64,000 nt of DNA from Umezawaea endophytica (lineage in GTDB: Bacteria; Actinomycetota; Actinomycetes; Mycobacteriales; Pseudonocardiaceae): contig NZ_JANYMP010000005.1 of assembly GCF_025061645.1 (NCBI RefSeq), positions 343,050 through 407,049 on the forward strand. Reading direction: 5' to 3'. The position numbers and the translations under genes were made by a program. This document shows positions 1 through 8,516 of the stretch, one piece after another. How positions within the stretch are numbered: the stretch's first letter is position 1; every line of letters begins with the position of its first letter. The notes under the pieces were generated by a model. That model searched no databases. It was not told the origin of the DNA and worked only from the letters and a program-made list of their open reading frames with translations.

Positions 1-1
1 A

Positions 2-820
2 CCGGTGCCGGGCGAGTACGTCGACGCGACGGTCGACGCGGTCCTCGACCCCTACTCCCTCGCCCACCCGGCACTCGGGCAGGCCACGCGCCCTCCCGCG
101 ACCATGCTGGTGCGTCCGACCAAGGCCGGTGACGGCGTGGACCTGGTCCTGTCGTTCACGGACAGCGCCAGCGGACGGCCGGTCGACGACCTCCTCGTGC
201 ACGACAGCGCGTTCGTGCACCTGCTCGTCGTCACGCCGTCCCTGGGGTTGCGGCACCTCCACCCGGTCCGCGTCGGGCCGGGCGAGTACCGGGTGCACGT
301 GGCGGACACCGAACCGGGGCACTACGCGCTGGCCGCCGAGGTGTCCCGGCGCGGCGGTGGCGTGCAACTCCTGCGCTCACCGACCGGCTTCGACGTCGAC
401 GGCCAAGCCCCACCTGTTCAGGACGCCGCGGCCACCCAGGTCGACGTGTCGAACGCGCGGTCCGGCGAGCCGACCACGATCGTCGCGCGGTTCGGCGATC
501 GAGCGGACCTCCAGCCCTGGCTGGGCATGGTCGGGCACCTGATCGCCGTCGGTCCCCTGCCGGACGACGCGTCCACCGCTGCGGTGGAACGGGCCCCGCT
601 GTGGGCGCACGTGCACGCGATGGCGCCGGCCAGGCGCTCCGCGGACCGGGAAGCGCCTGACGAGACGGTGGCGGCGTACGGACCGGAGGCGTCGTTCACG
701 CACACGTTCCCGCTGCCCGGCCGCTACCGGGTGTGGGTGCAGGCGCAGCGCGACTACGAACTGCTGACCGTGCCGGTGTGGGTGGACGTCGCCGCCGGAA
801 CCACCGCGAGCGGGCGATGA
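2..820 (+). CDS. FixH/YtkA-like envelope protein (5' end outside window)
   Basis: The reading frame is open to the left edge, so the true start is probably upstream; the first start codon inside is GTG at 5. About 270 residues are visible. They contain two beta-sandwich stretches in which a carboxylate/His-rich segment (LRHLHPVRVGPGEY near residue 80, then AHVHAMAP near 200) sits beside Gly-Tyr-Arg-Val strand motifs. This pattern is typical of extracytoplasmic FixH/YtkA-like or copper-resistance accessory domains. The stop overlaps the next start (ATGA at 817-820), so this is the first visible member of a four-gene operon. Function is inferred only: an envelope protein, possibly handling copper or another metal. 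No signal peptide can be judged because the N-terminus is missing. Confidence 0.6.
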   Translation, partial: PVPGEYVDATVDAVLDPYSLAHPALGQATRPPATMLVRPTKAGDGVDLVLSFTDSASGRPVDDLLVHDSAFVHLLVVTPSLGLRHLHPVRVGPGEYRVHVADTEPGHYALAAEVSRRGGGVQLLRSPTGFDVDGQAPPVQDAAATQVDVSNARSGEPTTIVARFGDRADLQPWLGMVGHLIAVGPLPDDASTAAVERAPLWAHVHAMAPARRSADREAPDETVAAYGPEASFTHTFPLPGRYRVWVQAQRDYELLTVPVWVDVAAGTTASGR

Positions 821-1218
821 CGAAGCGGGGACGGGTCGTGCTCGCGACCGCGGTCGTCGTCGCGGTCATCGGCGGCGCGCTGGCGATGACGTGGGCCGGA
901 ACGACCAAAGGCCAAGCGGTGCTGGAGGGCGGCACCTCGCGGCACACCGTTCGCGTGGTGGTGGAGCCGGCCGCGGTCGGGACCACCGTCGTGCGGATCG
1001 AGGTGGGCGCGGCGAGCGGGGTGGTCGGGGTCCGTCTCGAACCGGCGATGGCGCACATGGGCCACGCGCTCGCGCCCCTCGCCGCCGCGCTCGAAGGCCC
1101 CGGCCGCTACCGCGTCGACACGACCTTCGACATGCCGGGCCCGTGGGAGTTGACCGTCGCCGTCGAGGACGGGCTCGGGACCCAGCGGGTCGCGCTCCCG
1201 CTCGTCATCACCGGATGA
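817..1218 (+). CDS. Small FixH/YtkA-like membrane-anchored protein
   Basis: 133 residues starting at the ATG inside the ATGA overlap. An earlier in-frame start at 733 would lie inside the upstream gene and is rejected. Residues 5-27 form one hydrophobic helix after MTKRGR, acting as a signal anchor. The rest is a single beta-sandwich domain with the YtkA/FixH-like pattern of Val-rich strands, a Met/His patch (AMAHMGHA) and the GPGRYRV and MPGPWELTV turns. In this family the His/Met residues are often thought to meet copper. Its position directly after a related larger protein suggests the two act together outside the membrane. The exact role is unknown. Confidence 0.65.
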   Translation: MTKRGRVVLATAVVVAVIGGALAMTWAGTTKGQAVLEGGTSRHTVRVVVEPAAVGTTVVRIEVGAASGVVGVRLEPAMAHMGHALAPLAAALEGPGRYRVDTTFDMPGPWELTVAVEDGLGTQRVALPLVITG

Positions 1219-1231
1219 GGGAAGGGAACTG

Positions 1232-2395
1232 ATGAGCACCAACGATTCCGAAGAGGACCGGACGGCACGCCCGCCCGCGCGGCTGCTGCCCGCGGTCGCC
1301 GTGTTCGCGGGAACGCTGCTGTCGCTGGTCGGCTGGAGCTGGGACATCCAGTGGCACACCGACGTCGGCCCCGACACGTTCTTCACGATGCCGCACCTGT
1401 TCCTGTACGCGGGGAGCGCGCTGTGCGGGATCACCGCGCTCGTCGTCGTGCTGCGCACCACCTCGGCGCAGCGCGCGGGCCGGCACGTGGACCCCACCGT
1501 CGGCGGCCGGTCCGTCCGGGTGTTCGGCGGCCGGTTCACCGCGCCCGTCGCCTACCTGGTGACCGGGACGGCCGCGGCGGCGTTCCTGTTCTACGGGCTG
1601 TGGGACCAGTGGTGGCACGGCCTCTACGGCTTCGACGCCACGCTCAACTCCCCGCCGCACGTCGGTCTGCTGCTCGGCAACGTCGCCACCATCATCGGGG
1701 CGGCGATGGCGTTCACCGCGCTGCGCGCCGAGCGGTGGGGCCGGATCGGCGTGTTCGCCTCCTTCGGCGTGCTGGTGGCGTTCCTCCCCATCCCGGCGGA
1801 CGTGTTCCAGCAGGTCGAAGGTCCGGTCGACTGGGGAGCGGTGTGCCTGGCGTGCCTGACGGCGCTGCTGCTACTCCTGGCGACGGCGTTCTTCCGACGG
1901 CCGGGTTCCGCGCTGCTGGTCGCGGTGTCGGTGGCCGTCGTGCAGGGCGTGCTGTGGCTGTTCACGCCGTGGGCGACCGTGCTGTACGCGGACGCGGTCG
2001 GGCTGCCGATGCGCGAGGTCGTGTCCCCCGCGCCGATCATGCCCACCTGGATCCCGATGAGCGTGGTCGCCGCGGCGCTGGTCGTCGAGGCCGTGCTGGC
2101 ACTGGCCCGCGCCCGGCACTGGTCGTCCCGCGTCGTCGCGGTGCTCGGCGGCGCGTTCGCCGCCGCCGTCCTCGCCGCTCTCGTTCCCCTGCAACGGGCC
2201 CTGCTCTTCGACGTTCCCCTGCCCCCGTTCACGGAGGTCTTGCTGTACCTCGCGCCCGGCTGCGTGGCGGCGCTCGCGTTCGGCGCGCTCGCCGGTGTCG
2301 TGGCGTGGCGCTTCGGACTGGTGCTGCGCCTGCTCGACCAGCCGTCGGCGGCCGCCCACGGCTCCCGGACCACCACGTCGGGAGCCACCGCGTGA
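1232..2395 (+). CDS. Multi-pass membrane protein of unknown function
   Basis: 387 residues with about ten predicted transmembrane helices, starting 13 nt after the previous gene and preceded by a GGGAAGGGAA ribosome binding site. The N-terminal part carries a conserved-looking WSWDIQWHTDVG stretch followed by FFTMPHLFLY, with further Trp/His pairs (DQWWHG) near residue 130. Such aromatic and His clusters on the outer face suggest metal or quinone contact, but I do not recognise a characterised family. It lies between the two FixH-like proteins and a secreted anchored protein, so it is probably the integral membrane part of the same envelope system. Its stop overlaps the next start (GTGA at 2392-2395). 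Confidence 0.6.
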   Translation: MSTNDSEEDRTARPPARLLPAVAVFAGTLLSLVGWSWDIQWHTDVGPDTFFTMPHLFLYAGSALCGITALVVVLRTTSAQRAGRHVDPTVGGRSVRVFGGRFTAPVAYLVTGTAAAAFLFYGLWDQWWHGLYGFDATLNSPPHVGLLLGNVATIIGAAMAFTALRAERWGRIGVFASFGVLVAFLPIPADVFQQVEGPVDWGAVCLACLTALLLLLATAFFRRPGSALLVAVSVAVVQGVLWLFTPWATVLYADAVGLPMREVVSPAPIMPTWIPMSVVAAALVVEAVLALARARHWSSRVVAVLGGAFAAAVLAALVPLQRALLFDVPLPPFTEVLLYLAPGCVAALAFGALAGVVAWRFGLVLRLLDQPSAAAHGSRTTTSGATA

Positions 2396-2928
2396 AGCGC
2401 GCCCTGACCACCGTCCTGTCCGTCGCCGCCCTGCTCCTGCTGAGCGCGTCCCCGTCGTGGGCCTACGAACCCGTCACGATCGTGCACACCGAACGAGTCG
2501 AGGCCGGTCCCTACGGCATCACGGTCGGCTTCGGCCGGTGGCCGATCCGCGCCATGCAGTCGCTCGACTTCACCTTCACGCCCGACGGCGGGCGCGAGGG
2601 CAAGTCCGGCGTGGTCGAGGCGTCGCTGCCCGACGGGGTGGCGGGCGAGCAGTGGCCGCTGGCCCGTCACCCCCGCAAGCCCGAGGTCTGGGGCCTCGAC
2701 ATCCAGGCACTCGGCGGCGATGGACAGTGGACGTTCCGCTTCACCGTCGACGGCCCGGACGGGCGGGGTGTCGGCGAGTTGGCGGGTGTCACCGTCCTCG
2801 CCCAACCCGGCCCACCGCTCGCGCTGAGCTGGTCCGTCGCCGGGATCCCGCTGCTCGCGCTGTTCGGCTTCCTCGTCGTCGCGTGGCGCCGGGTCCGCGT
2901 GCCCCGCGAACAGCTCACCGCGGTATGA
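2392..2928 (+). CDS. Secreted protein with C-terminal membrane anchor
   Basis: 178 residues. The GTG start at 2392 lies in a GTGA overlap with the preceding gene, and a classical signal peptide (KRALTTVLSVAALLLLSAS, cleavage after SWA) begins right there. The mature part is one beta-sandwich of about 115 residues, followed by a transmembrane helix near residues 143-163 and a short basic tail. The layout (signal peptide, Ig-like fold, anchor) resembles CopC/YcnI-like proteins. The metal-binding His of CopC is not evident, so copper handling is a guess from context. It is the last gene of the operon and is followed by a strong hairpin. Confidence 0.6.
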   Translation: MKRALTTVLSVAALLLLSASPSWAYEPVTIVHTERVEAGPYGITVGFGRWPIRAMQSLDFTFTPDGGREGKSGVVEASLPDGVAGEQWPLARHPRKPEVWGLDIQALGGDGQWTFRFTVDGPDGRGVGELAGVTVLAQPGPPLALSWSVAGIPLLALFGFLVVAWRRVRVPREQLTAV

Positions 2929-2932
2929 GCCG

Positions 2933-2967
2933 GTCCGGCCGGTGGTCGACCCGACCACCGGCCGGAC
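2933..2967. terminator. Bidirectional hairpin terminator
   Basis: A perfect 16-bp inverted repeat (2933-2948 and 2952-2967) with a 3-nt loop sits between the convergent genes ending at 2928 and 2999. It is GC-rich and lacks a U tract, as is common for actinobacterial terminators, so it could stop transcription from both sides. Confidence 0.7.
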
Positions 2968-2998
2968 ACCGGTCACCCGCCGCCGGACTCCTAACGCG

Positions 2999-5900
2999 TC
3001 AACAGGTTCCGGTGATCCGGTAGGCGTGGACGACCGTCACCTCGCCGGTGTTGCCCGCCGCGTCGACCGTCCTGGCGCGCAGCGACGCGAACGCCGCGCC
3101 CTCCGGGTGCCGGACGAGCGCCGCGCCGTCGACGATCGGCGCGTCGCGCCACGTCGTGCCGTCGTCGAACGACACCTCGACCTCCGTGCTGGTCACCGAC
3201 GGTGTGCCGGGCCGCTGGTCGACCCGCACCGGCACCGACCGCTCCCCACCGCAGGAGGCGTTGTCCCCGTTGAGCTTCGGCAGGAACCGGACGACGGACA
3301 TCGGCAACGGCCGGTCGACGGCGCGGGCCGAGCGGAACGTCCACACCCCGCTGGTCCTGGTGGACAGGTCCGACTCGGCGTGGGTCGACTCGACCTCGAC
3401 CCGGTAGCCCGCCTCGGACTCCGGCACCCGGAAGTCGGCGGCGAGCTTGGTCTCCTCGCCGATCTTCACGCCGTCCCGGAAGAGCGCGATCCGGCTCGAC
3501 GCGAACGGGCGGGAGCCTTCGCCGCCATTGGCGTCGGCGTGCGTCGGGACCCGCACGCCGATGTCGTCACCGCGCCGGACGAGAGCCCGGTCCGATGTGG
3601 ACGGACCGAACACCGCGGCGTTGAGCGTCTGGTCGTAGGCGTGACCGGGCTCGACCTCGCGGGCGGGCGGGACCAGCACGACCTCCGTCCGCTGGTCCGC
3701 CGACCACTGCTCGAACGCCCACCGCCACCCGACGCCGTCGCCCGCGGTGACCAGGTCCACCGACGGGCCCGCGGGCGTCGGGGACGACAGCCCGCCCTGC
3801 ATCCCCGACGGGGTCACGGTGAGCCGGTACTGCTTGTCCGCCCCGCCGGACCGGACGACGGTGGTCATCTCGGCCAGTTCGGACGGGGTCGCGGTGCGCT
3901 CGTAGCCGACCGGTACCCGGCCGGGCTCGGACCAGTGCAGCCGGTAGGTCACCGGCGTCGTCCCCCTCGGCGCGCCGGTGAACTGGGCGCCGAACGACGT
4001 GGTGAGGTCGGGCGCGTCCGGCCCGACCCGCCCGGTGAACAGGGTGCCCGAGGAGAACCAGGTCGTGAACGCCACGGGCTTGCCGCCGTCGATCCCGGTG
4101 AACGCCGCGTACCCCGCGTGCTGCCGCGCCGCCGGGTCCGGGGTGACCAGTGTGACCGGCTTGGCCTCGCGCATGTCGAACACCGCCCGCGTGTCCTGGG
4201 TCAGCGAGAGCTTCGGCTGCGCGATCAGCACGCGCTCGCGGTTCGGACCGGTCAGGCTCGCGTACACCCGGTACTCGCCTCGGGGCAGGCGCACCGTGGT
4301 CGACCCCGTGCCGCCGTTCACCAGCCGCGTCCGCCCGGTGGCCACGTCGACCAGCGTGGTCCGGACGTAGGGCACCGGGTTCCCGGCGAAGTCCAGGTTG
4401 GTGATCGTGTAGTCGTGGTGCTCGGCCTCGCGGGTGACGGTGACCAGCGTGCGCAGGTCCGCGCCGCCCGACGCGACCAGCGCGCCCGCGTACCGCCCGT
4501 CCGCCGCGGGCACGGTCGTGTCCGCGACGACCGTCGCCCCGGCCTCACCACCCGCGGGCACCGTCAGCCTCGACGGCGACACGGTGATCAGGTCCGCGGG
4601 GGCTTCGCCCGCCGGGCCGGTGACGGCGAGCGCGAGGTCCAGCACCACGGGCTCGGTGCCCGAGTTGCGGTAGACCACGTCCCGGACGATCTTCTCGTCG
4701 TCCTCGTGCGGCCACCGCTGGAGACCGAGGTCGAGGTTCGCCGGTTCGGCGACCACCCGCTGGGCCAGCGCCCGCGGCACGTCGACCCGGCCGAAGCCCT
4801 GGTCGGTCACCGGCACCGCCGGGGTGGCCACGGCCGACGCGGTGATCGTCGCCTTGATCCGCTCACCCGACCAGTCCGGGTGCTGCTGCTTGAGCAGCGC
4901 GGCGACGCCCACCACGTGCGGGGTCGCCATCGACGTGCCGGTCATGGCGCGGTGGCCGGTGGTACCGGCCTTGGCGGCCATGATGTCCACGCCCGGCGCG
5001 GTCACGTCCGGCTTCACGCCGCCCGTGGCCGTCGGGCCGCGTCCGGAGAACGGGGCGACGACGTCGGAGCGGTCCACCGCGCCGACGGACAACGCCCGTT
5101 GCGCGCTTCCCGGCGAGGAGATCGACCCTTCGGCGGGCCCGTCGTTCCCGGCGGCGGCCACGAACAACATGCCCTTCTCCCGGGAAAGCCGGTCGACCGC
5201 CTCCTCCAGCGGATCGGTCTCCGGCGTGTCGGTGTCGCCCAGGCTCAGGTTGACCACCTGCGCGCCCTCGTCGGCCGCCCACTGCATCCCGGCGAGGATC
5301 GCCGAGTCGGAGCAGCCGCCGAACGCGCCGACGCAGACCTTGCCGTCGAGCAGCCGGGCGTCCGGCGCGACACCGCGGTACCGCTCGCCCCGCCCGGCGA
5401 TGATGGACGCGACGTGCGTGCCGTGCCCGGCCGTGTCGGTGGGGTCCGGGTCGTCGGTGAAGTTCCGCTCCGCGATCTGGCTGCCCGCCAGGTCGGGGTG
5501 TTTCTCGTCGATCCCGGTGTCGAGCACCGCGACCGTCACGCCCCTGCCCGTCAGCCCCGCCTGCCAGGCCACCGGCGCGCCGATCTGCCGGGTGCTGCGG
5601 TCCAGCGAGAGTTCACGCTTCCCGTCCAGCCACACCTTCTCCACCGCGCCGCCGCGCAGCGACTCCCACGCGCCACCGGTCTTGTCCACGGCTCCCGCGA
5701 CCGCGCCCACCGCGTCCAGCCGCGCTCCGACGGCAAGCGCGCCGACCTCCGCCCGCGCGCCCGCCGCCGGTCGCACGATCACGGGCACCGTCGAGCGCCG
5801 CGCGTCGTCGTAACCGAACTCCACCAACGAGGTCACGTCGAACAGCCGGTGGTCCACCTTGCCCTGGGCGACCAGCGCCGCGGCGTCCTGGGGAACGACG

Positions 5901-6151
5901 TGCAGGTGCCCGCCGTCCTGGTAGGAGTCGACGGAAACCCCCTCGCGGCCCGGTCCCGGCTCGTAGGACACGACCCGGTCCCCCGCCACCACCACCCGGT
6001 CACCGGTGATCAACGTGACGCCGGTGTGCGGCACACCCTGTCCCGACACCTCCGCGCCCGCCGTCCGCGCGGGCGCGGCGCCCACGACCACCAGACCGGC
6101 CGACACGACGAGCGCGATGATCCCCCCGAGCCTCGGAATCCTTTGCCTCAC
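2999..6151 (-). CDS. Secreted S8 subtilisin-like serine peptidase
   Basis: 1050 residues from GTG at 6151, chosen because GGGAGGT lies 6 nt upstream and a signal peptide (RQRIPRLGG then a hydrophobic core, AxA-type cleavage near residue 33) follows. The catalytic triad is complete: Asp near 211 (VLDTGIDEKHPD), His near 243 (GHGTHVAS), Ser near 407 (GTSMATPH), with the oxyanion Asn near 336 (AAAGNDG). Residues 40-190 look like an inhibitor-type propeptide. The roughly 550 residues after the catalytic domain are beta-rich and probably bind substrate or the cell surface. Expected role is extracellular proteolysis. The sigma/anti-sigma pair upstream on the same strand may control it, which is an inference from position. 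Confidence 0.93.
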   Translation of the reverse strand: MRQRIPRLGGIIALVVSAGLVVVGAAPARTAGAEVSGQGVPHTGVTLITGDRVVVAGDRVVSYEPGPGREGVSVDSYQDGGHLHVVPQDAAALVAQGKVDHRLFDVTSLVEFGYDDARRSTVPVIVRPAAGARAEVGALAVGARLDAVGAVAGAVDKTGGAWESLRGGAVEKVWLDGKRELSLDRSTRQIGAPVAWQAGLTGRGVTVAVLDTGIDEKHPDLAGSQIAERNFTDDPDPTDTAGHGTHVASIIAGRGERYRGVAPDARLLDGKVCVGAFGGCSDSAILAGMQWAADEGAQVVNLSLGDTDTPETDPLEEAVDRLSREKGMLFVAAAGNDGPAEGSISSPGSAQRALSVGAVDRSDVVAPFSGRGPTATGGVKPDVTAPGVDIMAAKAGTTGHRAMTGTSMATPHVVGVAALLKQQHPDWSGERIKATITASAVATPAVPVTDQGFGRVDVPRALAQRVVAEPANLDLGLQRWPHEDDEKIVRDVVYRNSGTEPVVLDLALAVTGPAGEAPADLITVSPSRLTVPAGGEAGATVVADTTVPAADGRYAGALVASGGADLRTLVTVTREAEHHDYTITNLDFAGNPVPYVRTTLVDVATGRTRLVNGGTGSTTVRLPRGEYRVYASLTGPNRERVLIAQPKLSLTQDTRAVFDMREAKPVTLVTPDPAARQHAGYAAFTGIDGGKPVAFTTWFSSGTLFTGRVGPDAPDLTTSFGAQFTGAPRGTTPVTYRLHWSEPGRVPVGYERTATPSELAEMTTVVRSGGADKQYRLTVTPSGMQGGLSSPTPAGPSVDLVTAGDGVGWRWAFEQWSADQRTEVVLVPPAREVEPGHAYDQTLNAAVFGPSTSDRALVRRGDDIGVRVPTHADANGGEGSRPFASSRIALFRDGVKIGEETKLAADFRVPESEAGYRVEVESTHAESDLSTRTSGVWTFRSARAVDRPLPMSVVRFLPKLNGDNASCGGERSVPVRVDQRPGTPSVTSTEVEVSFDDGTTWRDAPIVDGAALVRHPEGAAFASLRARTVDAAGNTGEVTVVHAYRITGTC

Positions 6152-6325
6152 CCAAGTACCTCCCTGTCCTCGTGATGACGGGAGCGACCGTAGTGGCGGT
6201 CGGAGGTGGCGCTCTTCGGTCAACAGGCCGGAAGATCCCCGCCGCGGATCGTCCGGAGGTGCGAGGGCGGCCGACTGGTCGACCGAGGCCGAGCGGCCCA
6301 CCAGCCGACGCGCGCCTCCGCCGCG

Positions 6326-6913
6326 TCAGGGATTCGTTCGGGGCGAGCGGTACTCGGGGTCGTCCGCCGGGTCGAGCACGCAGGACGGCGCGGGATTCCT
6401 CACCGGCGCGGTGTAGCCCAGCCCCGTGCCCCGGTTCGGGTACTTCGACACGGACACCAGAACGCTGTGGCCTTCGGGGATCCTGCGGCTGAACGTGACC
6501 GAGTCCCCGGATGCCCGCGGGTAGCCCTTCGTCGTGTAGTCCGTGCCCCGGTAGACCCTGTCCTCCCACTTCTCGGTGCAGTCCGACGTCATGGGAACGG
6601 CCGTGATCCGCACACCGAGCTCGCGGAGCTGCTCGTTCGCCGGGTCGATCGCCGCGATGTCCTTGATGGACACCGTGACGGTGCCGTCGGGGTTCTCCGT
6701 CACCGCGTACGCGGCCGAGCCGCCGCCCAGCAGCGTGAGCCCGGCGACGAAGGCGCCCGTCACGGTGAGGACTCCCGCCGCCACCCAGCCCGTCCTGGCA
6801 CGACGGCCACTCGCGGGCGTGGCGCTCCGCAGTGCTGCCAGCACCTCCTGCTCCCCCACCCTGCGGTCGGAGTACTCGACGAGTGCGTCCCTCAACACGT
6901 TCTGATCGGTCAT
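6326..6913 (-). CDS. Membrane anti-sigma-like partner of the adjacent sigma factor
   Basis: 195 residues. The first 45 residues are a charged cytoplasmic segment of the length usual for sigma-binding regions. A single transmembrane helix follows (residues 43-65, GWVAAGVLTVTGAF...), then an extracytoplasmic domain of about 130 residues containing two cysteines. The start codon lies 1 nt after the stop of the sigma gene, so the two are translationally coupled. There is no zinc-binding HxxxCxxC motif, so it is not a ZAS-type anti-sigma factor; the assignment rests on topology and coupling. The outer domain presumably senses an envelope signal. Confidence 0.6.
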   Translation of the reverse strand: MTDQNVLRDALVEYSDRRVGEQEVLAALRSATPASGRRARTGWVAAGVLTVTGAFVAGLTLLGGGSAAYAVTENPDGTVTVSIKDIAAIDPANEQLRELGVRITAVPMTSDCTEKWEDRVYRGTDYTTKGYPRASGDSVTFSRRIPEGHSVLVSVSKYPNRGTGLGYTAPVRNPAPSCVLDPADDPEYRSPRTNP

Positions 6914-6914
6914 G

Positions 6915-7436
6915 TCAGTTCTGCTCCTTCACCAGTGAAAGCGGGCTTTCCTCGACCGGGCGGTGTGATCGGATCCGCAGCGCGGCCAGTCCCCGTGAGA
7001 TGAGGCTGCGCACCGTGCCCTGACGGCAGTCGAGCACCAGCGCGATCTCGGCGTCGTCACAGCCCTCGTAGAAGCGCAGCACTATCGCGGCGCGTTGACG
7101 GCGCGGCAGGGTCGCGAGGCGGGCCATCATGTCCTCGCGTTCGGCGTAGCCGGACGTCTGATCGGGCGTAGGCGGCCCGAGCTCGTCCAGCGCGCACAGC
7201 GAGGCGCTCACCTCGTGGTTGACCAACCGGCGGCGCCAGGACAGGAACTCGTTGGTGACCATGCGCTTCACGTACGACGCGGGGGAACCTGCCTGCTCGA
7301 TCCGCGGCCACTGCTGCTGCGCCCTCAACAGCACTTCCTGCACGACGTCCTTGGCCAGGTGAGGATCGCAGCAGAGCACCGTGGCGTACCGGAGCAACGG
7401 ATCGAGCCGCTCCTCCACGAAGTCATCGAAGGTCAT
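6915..7436 (-). CDS. ECF sigma factor, SigE-family type
   Basis: 173 residues. It has region 2 (FVEERLDPLLRYATVL, then DVVQEVLLRAQQQWPRI, SYVKRMVTNEFLSWRRR) and region 4 (LPRRQRAAIVLRFYEG, then a helix-turn-helix over DAEIALVLDCRQGTVRSLISRGL). The length and the FxxFVxxR-type N-terminus fit the small actinobacterial SigE-family ECF group. GTG at 7442 and ATG at 7436 are both possible; GAGG lies 5 nt before the ATG and would overlap the GTG, so the ATG is preferred. It is coupled to the membrane protein that follows and probably drives its own operon. The downstream secreted protease is a plausible target. Confidence 0.88.
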   Translation of the reverse strand: MTFDDFVEERLDPLLRYATVLCCDPHLAKDVVQEVLLRAQQQWPRIEQAGSPASYVKRMVTNEFLSWRRRLVNHEVSASLCALDELGPPTPDQTSGYAEREDMMARLATLPRRQRAAIVLRFYEGCDDAEIALVLDCRQGTVRSLISRGLAALRIRSHRPVEESPLSLVKEQN

Positions 7437-7784
7437 GCGCACCTCGGATCGGTCGTCTCGTCTCTGATGGGGTCATGCCCCTAGGACGCCTGGAGGTGGA
7501 GATCTGTTGCAGTCGTCGCCGAGGCGCCTGGGACGACAGGCACGTCACTGCGCGCGTGGTGCTCGCCCCCGGAAGTGGACTCACCGTCCACATCGGACAA
7601 GACGACGGGTCGGCCGGTCGGCGCACGAGTCGCCGGACCGTGAGCACGGCGGGGCGACGCCTGCCTGCACGGCGATCAGGATCTCCGACAGCGGCGAGGT
7701 GCTGGTCGACACCAAGTCGTCCGGCTGACCGCGAACCCGCCCCCCGGAGATGCGGGTGCCGATGATCACCTGCACTATCGGGGT
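7437..7784. other. Intergenic stretch with no convincing gene
   Basis: About 350 bases between divergent genes. Short overlapping frames exist on both strands but have poor codon bias and no ribosome binding sites. The end of one plus-strand frame (7660-7728, reading CTAIRISDSGEVLVDTK) faintly resembles the end of DUF397 proteins, so this could be a decayed gene remnant. Promoters for the sigma operon (leftward) and the AIM24-like gene (rightward) must lie here, but I cannot place them with confidence. Confidence 0.35.
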
Positions 7785-8456
7785 ATGCGCAGCTCACTGT
7801 TCAACCACGCCGAACGGGCCGTCGAGCCCGGCAGTTTCCAGCTCCAGAACGACCGCATGCTCAAGGTGGACCTCACCGGCAGCGGCGGGTTCTTCTTCGC
7901 CAAGCAGGGGTCCATGGTCGCCTACCAGGGTGATGTCGACTTCGCCTACGAGGGCAGCGGCGGACTCGGCAAGCTGTTCAAGAAGGCCTTCACCGGTGAG
8001 GGCATGTCGCTGATGAAGGTGTCCGGCAGCGGTGACGTGTTCCTCGCCCAGGACGCCGACGAGGTGTTCGTGCTCTACCTGGAGAACGAGGGCGTCACGG
8101 TCAACGGCAAGAACGTCCTCGCGTTCGACAGCACCCTCACGTGGGACATCAACCGCACCGAGGGCGCGTCGATGCTCAGCGGCGGACTGTTCAACACCAC
8201 GTTCAAGGGCACCGGCGCGCTCGCCGTCACCGCCTACGGCACGCCGGTCGTGCTGAACGTGGACACGCCGACGTTCGTCGACATGCAGTCCGCCGTCCTG
8301 TGGTCCACCTCGCTCCAGTCCTCGATCCGCAAGACCGCGAAGCTCGGCGCCGTCATCGGCCGCGGCTCGGGCGAGGCCTACCAGCTCGCGCTGACGGGCC
8401 AGGGCATCGTCGTCGTGCAGGCCTCCGAGGGCCACCCCGTGCCGACCGCGCAGTAG
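7785..8456 (+). CDS. AIM24 family protein
   Basis: 223 residues covering essentially one AIM24/TRAP-like beta-sandwich domain, the usual length for bacterial members. Features include the N-terminal FQLQNDRMLKVDL strand, Gly-rich turns (GSGGFFFAKQGSMVAYQG) and the GTGALAVTAYGTPVVL and GSGEAYQLALTGQGIVVVQ segments typical of the family. The yeast namesake is mitochondrial; bacterial members are cytoplasmic and of unknown function. No signal peptide or membrane segment is present. It stands alone, followed by a strong hairpin, so it is probably monocistronic. Confidence 0.85.
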   Translation: MRSSLFNHAERAVEPGSFQLQNDRMLKVDLTGSGGFFFAKQGSMVAYQGDVDFAYEGSGGLGKLFKKAFTGEGMSLMKVSGSGDVFLAQDADEVFVLYLENEGVTVNGKNVLAFDSTLTWDINRTEGASMLSGGLFNTTFKGTGALAVTAYGTPVVLNVDTPTFVDMQSAVLWSTSLQSSIRKTAKLGAVIGRGSGEAYQLALTGQGIVVVQASEGHPVPTAQ

Positions 8457-8463
8457 CGGCCTC

Positions 8464-8512
8464 CGCCGTCACGGTCGAGGCACGGCACAGCCGTGCCTCG
8501 ACCGTGACGGCG
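8464..8512. terminator. Long perfect hairpin between convergent genes
   Basis: Arms of 22 nt (8464-8485 and 8491-8512) are exact reverse complements around a 5-nt loop (CACAG). It begins 8 nt after the stop of the AIM24-like gene and ends 5 nt before the stop of the opposing dehydrogenase gene, so it can serve both. There is no U tract on either side. Confidence 0.8.
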
Positions 8513-8516
8513 TCGG

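Noticed and set aside
2942-6175. Plus-strand open frame of 1077 codons opposite the secreted protease
   Set aside because: Composition is Arg/Pro/Gly/His-rich with no domain, as expected from the antisense of a GC-rich gene; the minus strand has a complete S8 protease with signal peptide.
7475-7765. Candidate small gene of 96 codons in the intergenic region
   Set aside because: No ribosome binding site, poor composition, overlapped by other equally weak frames.
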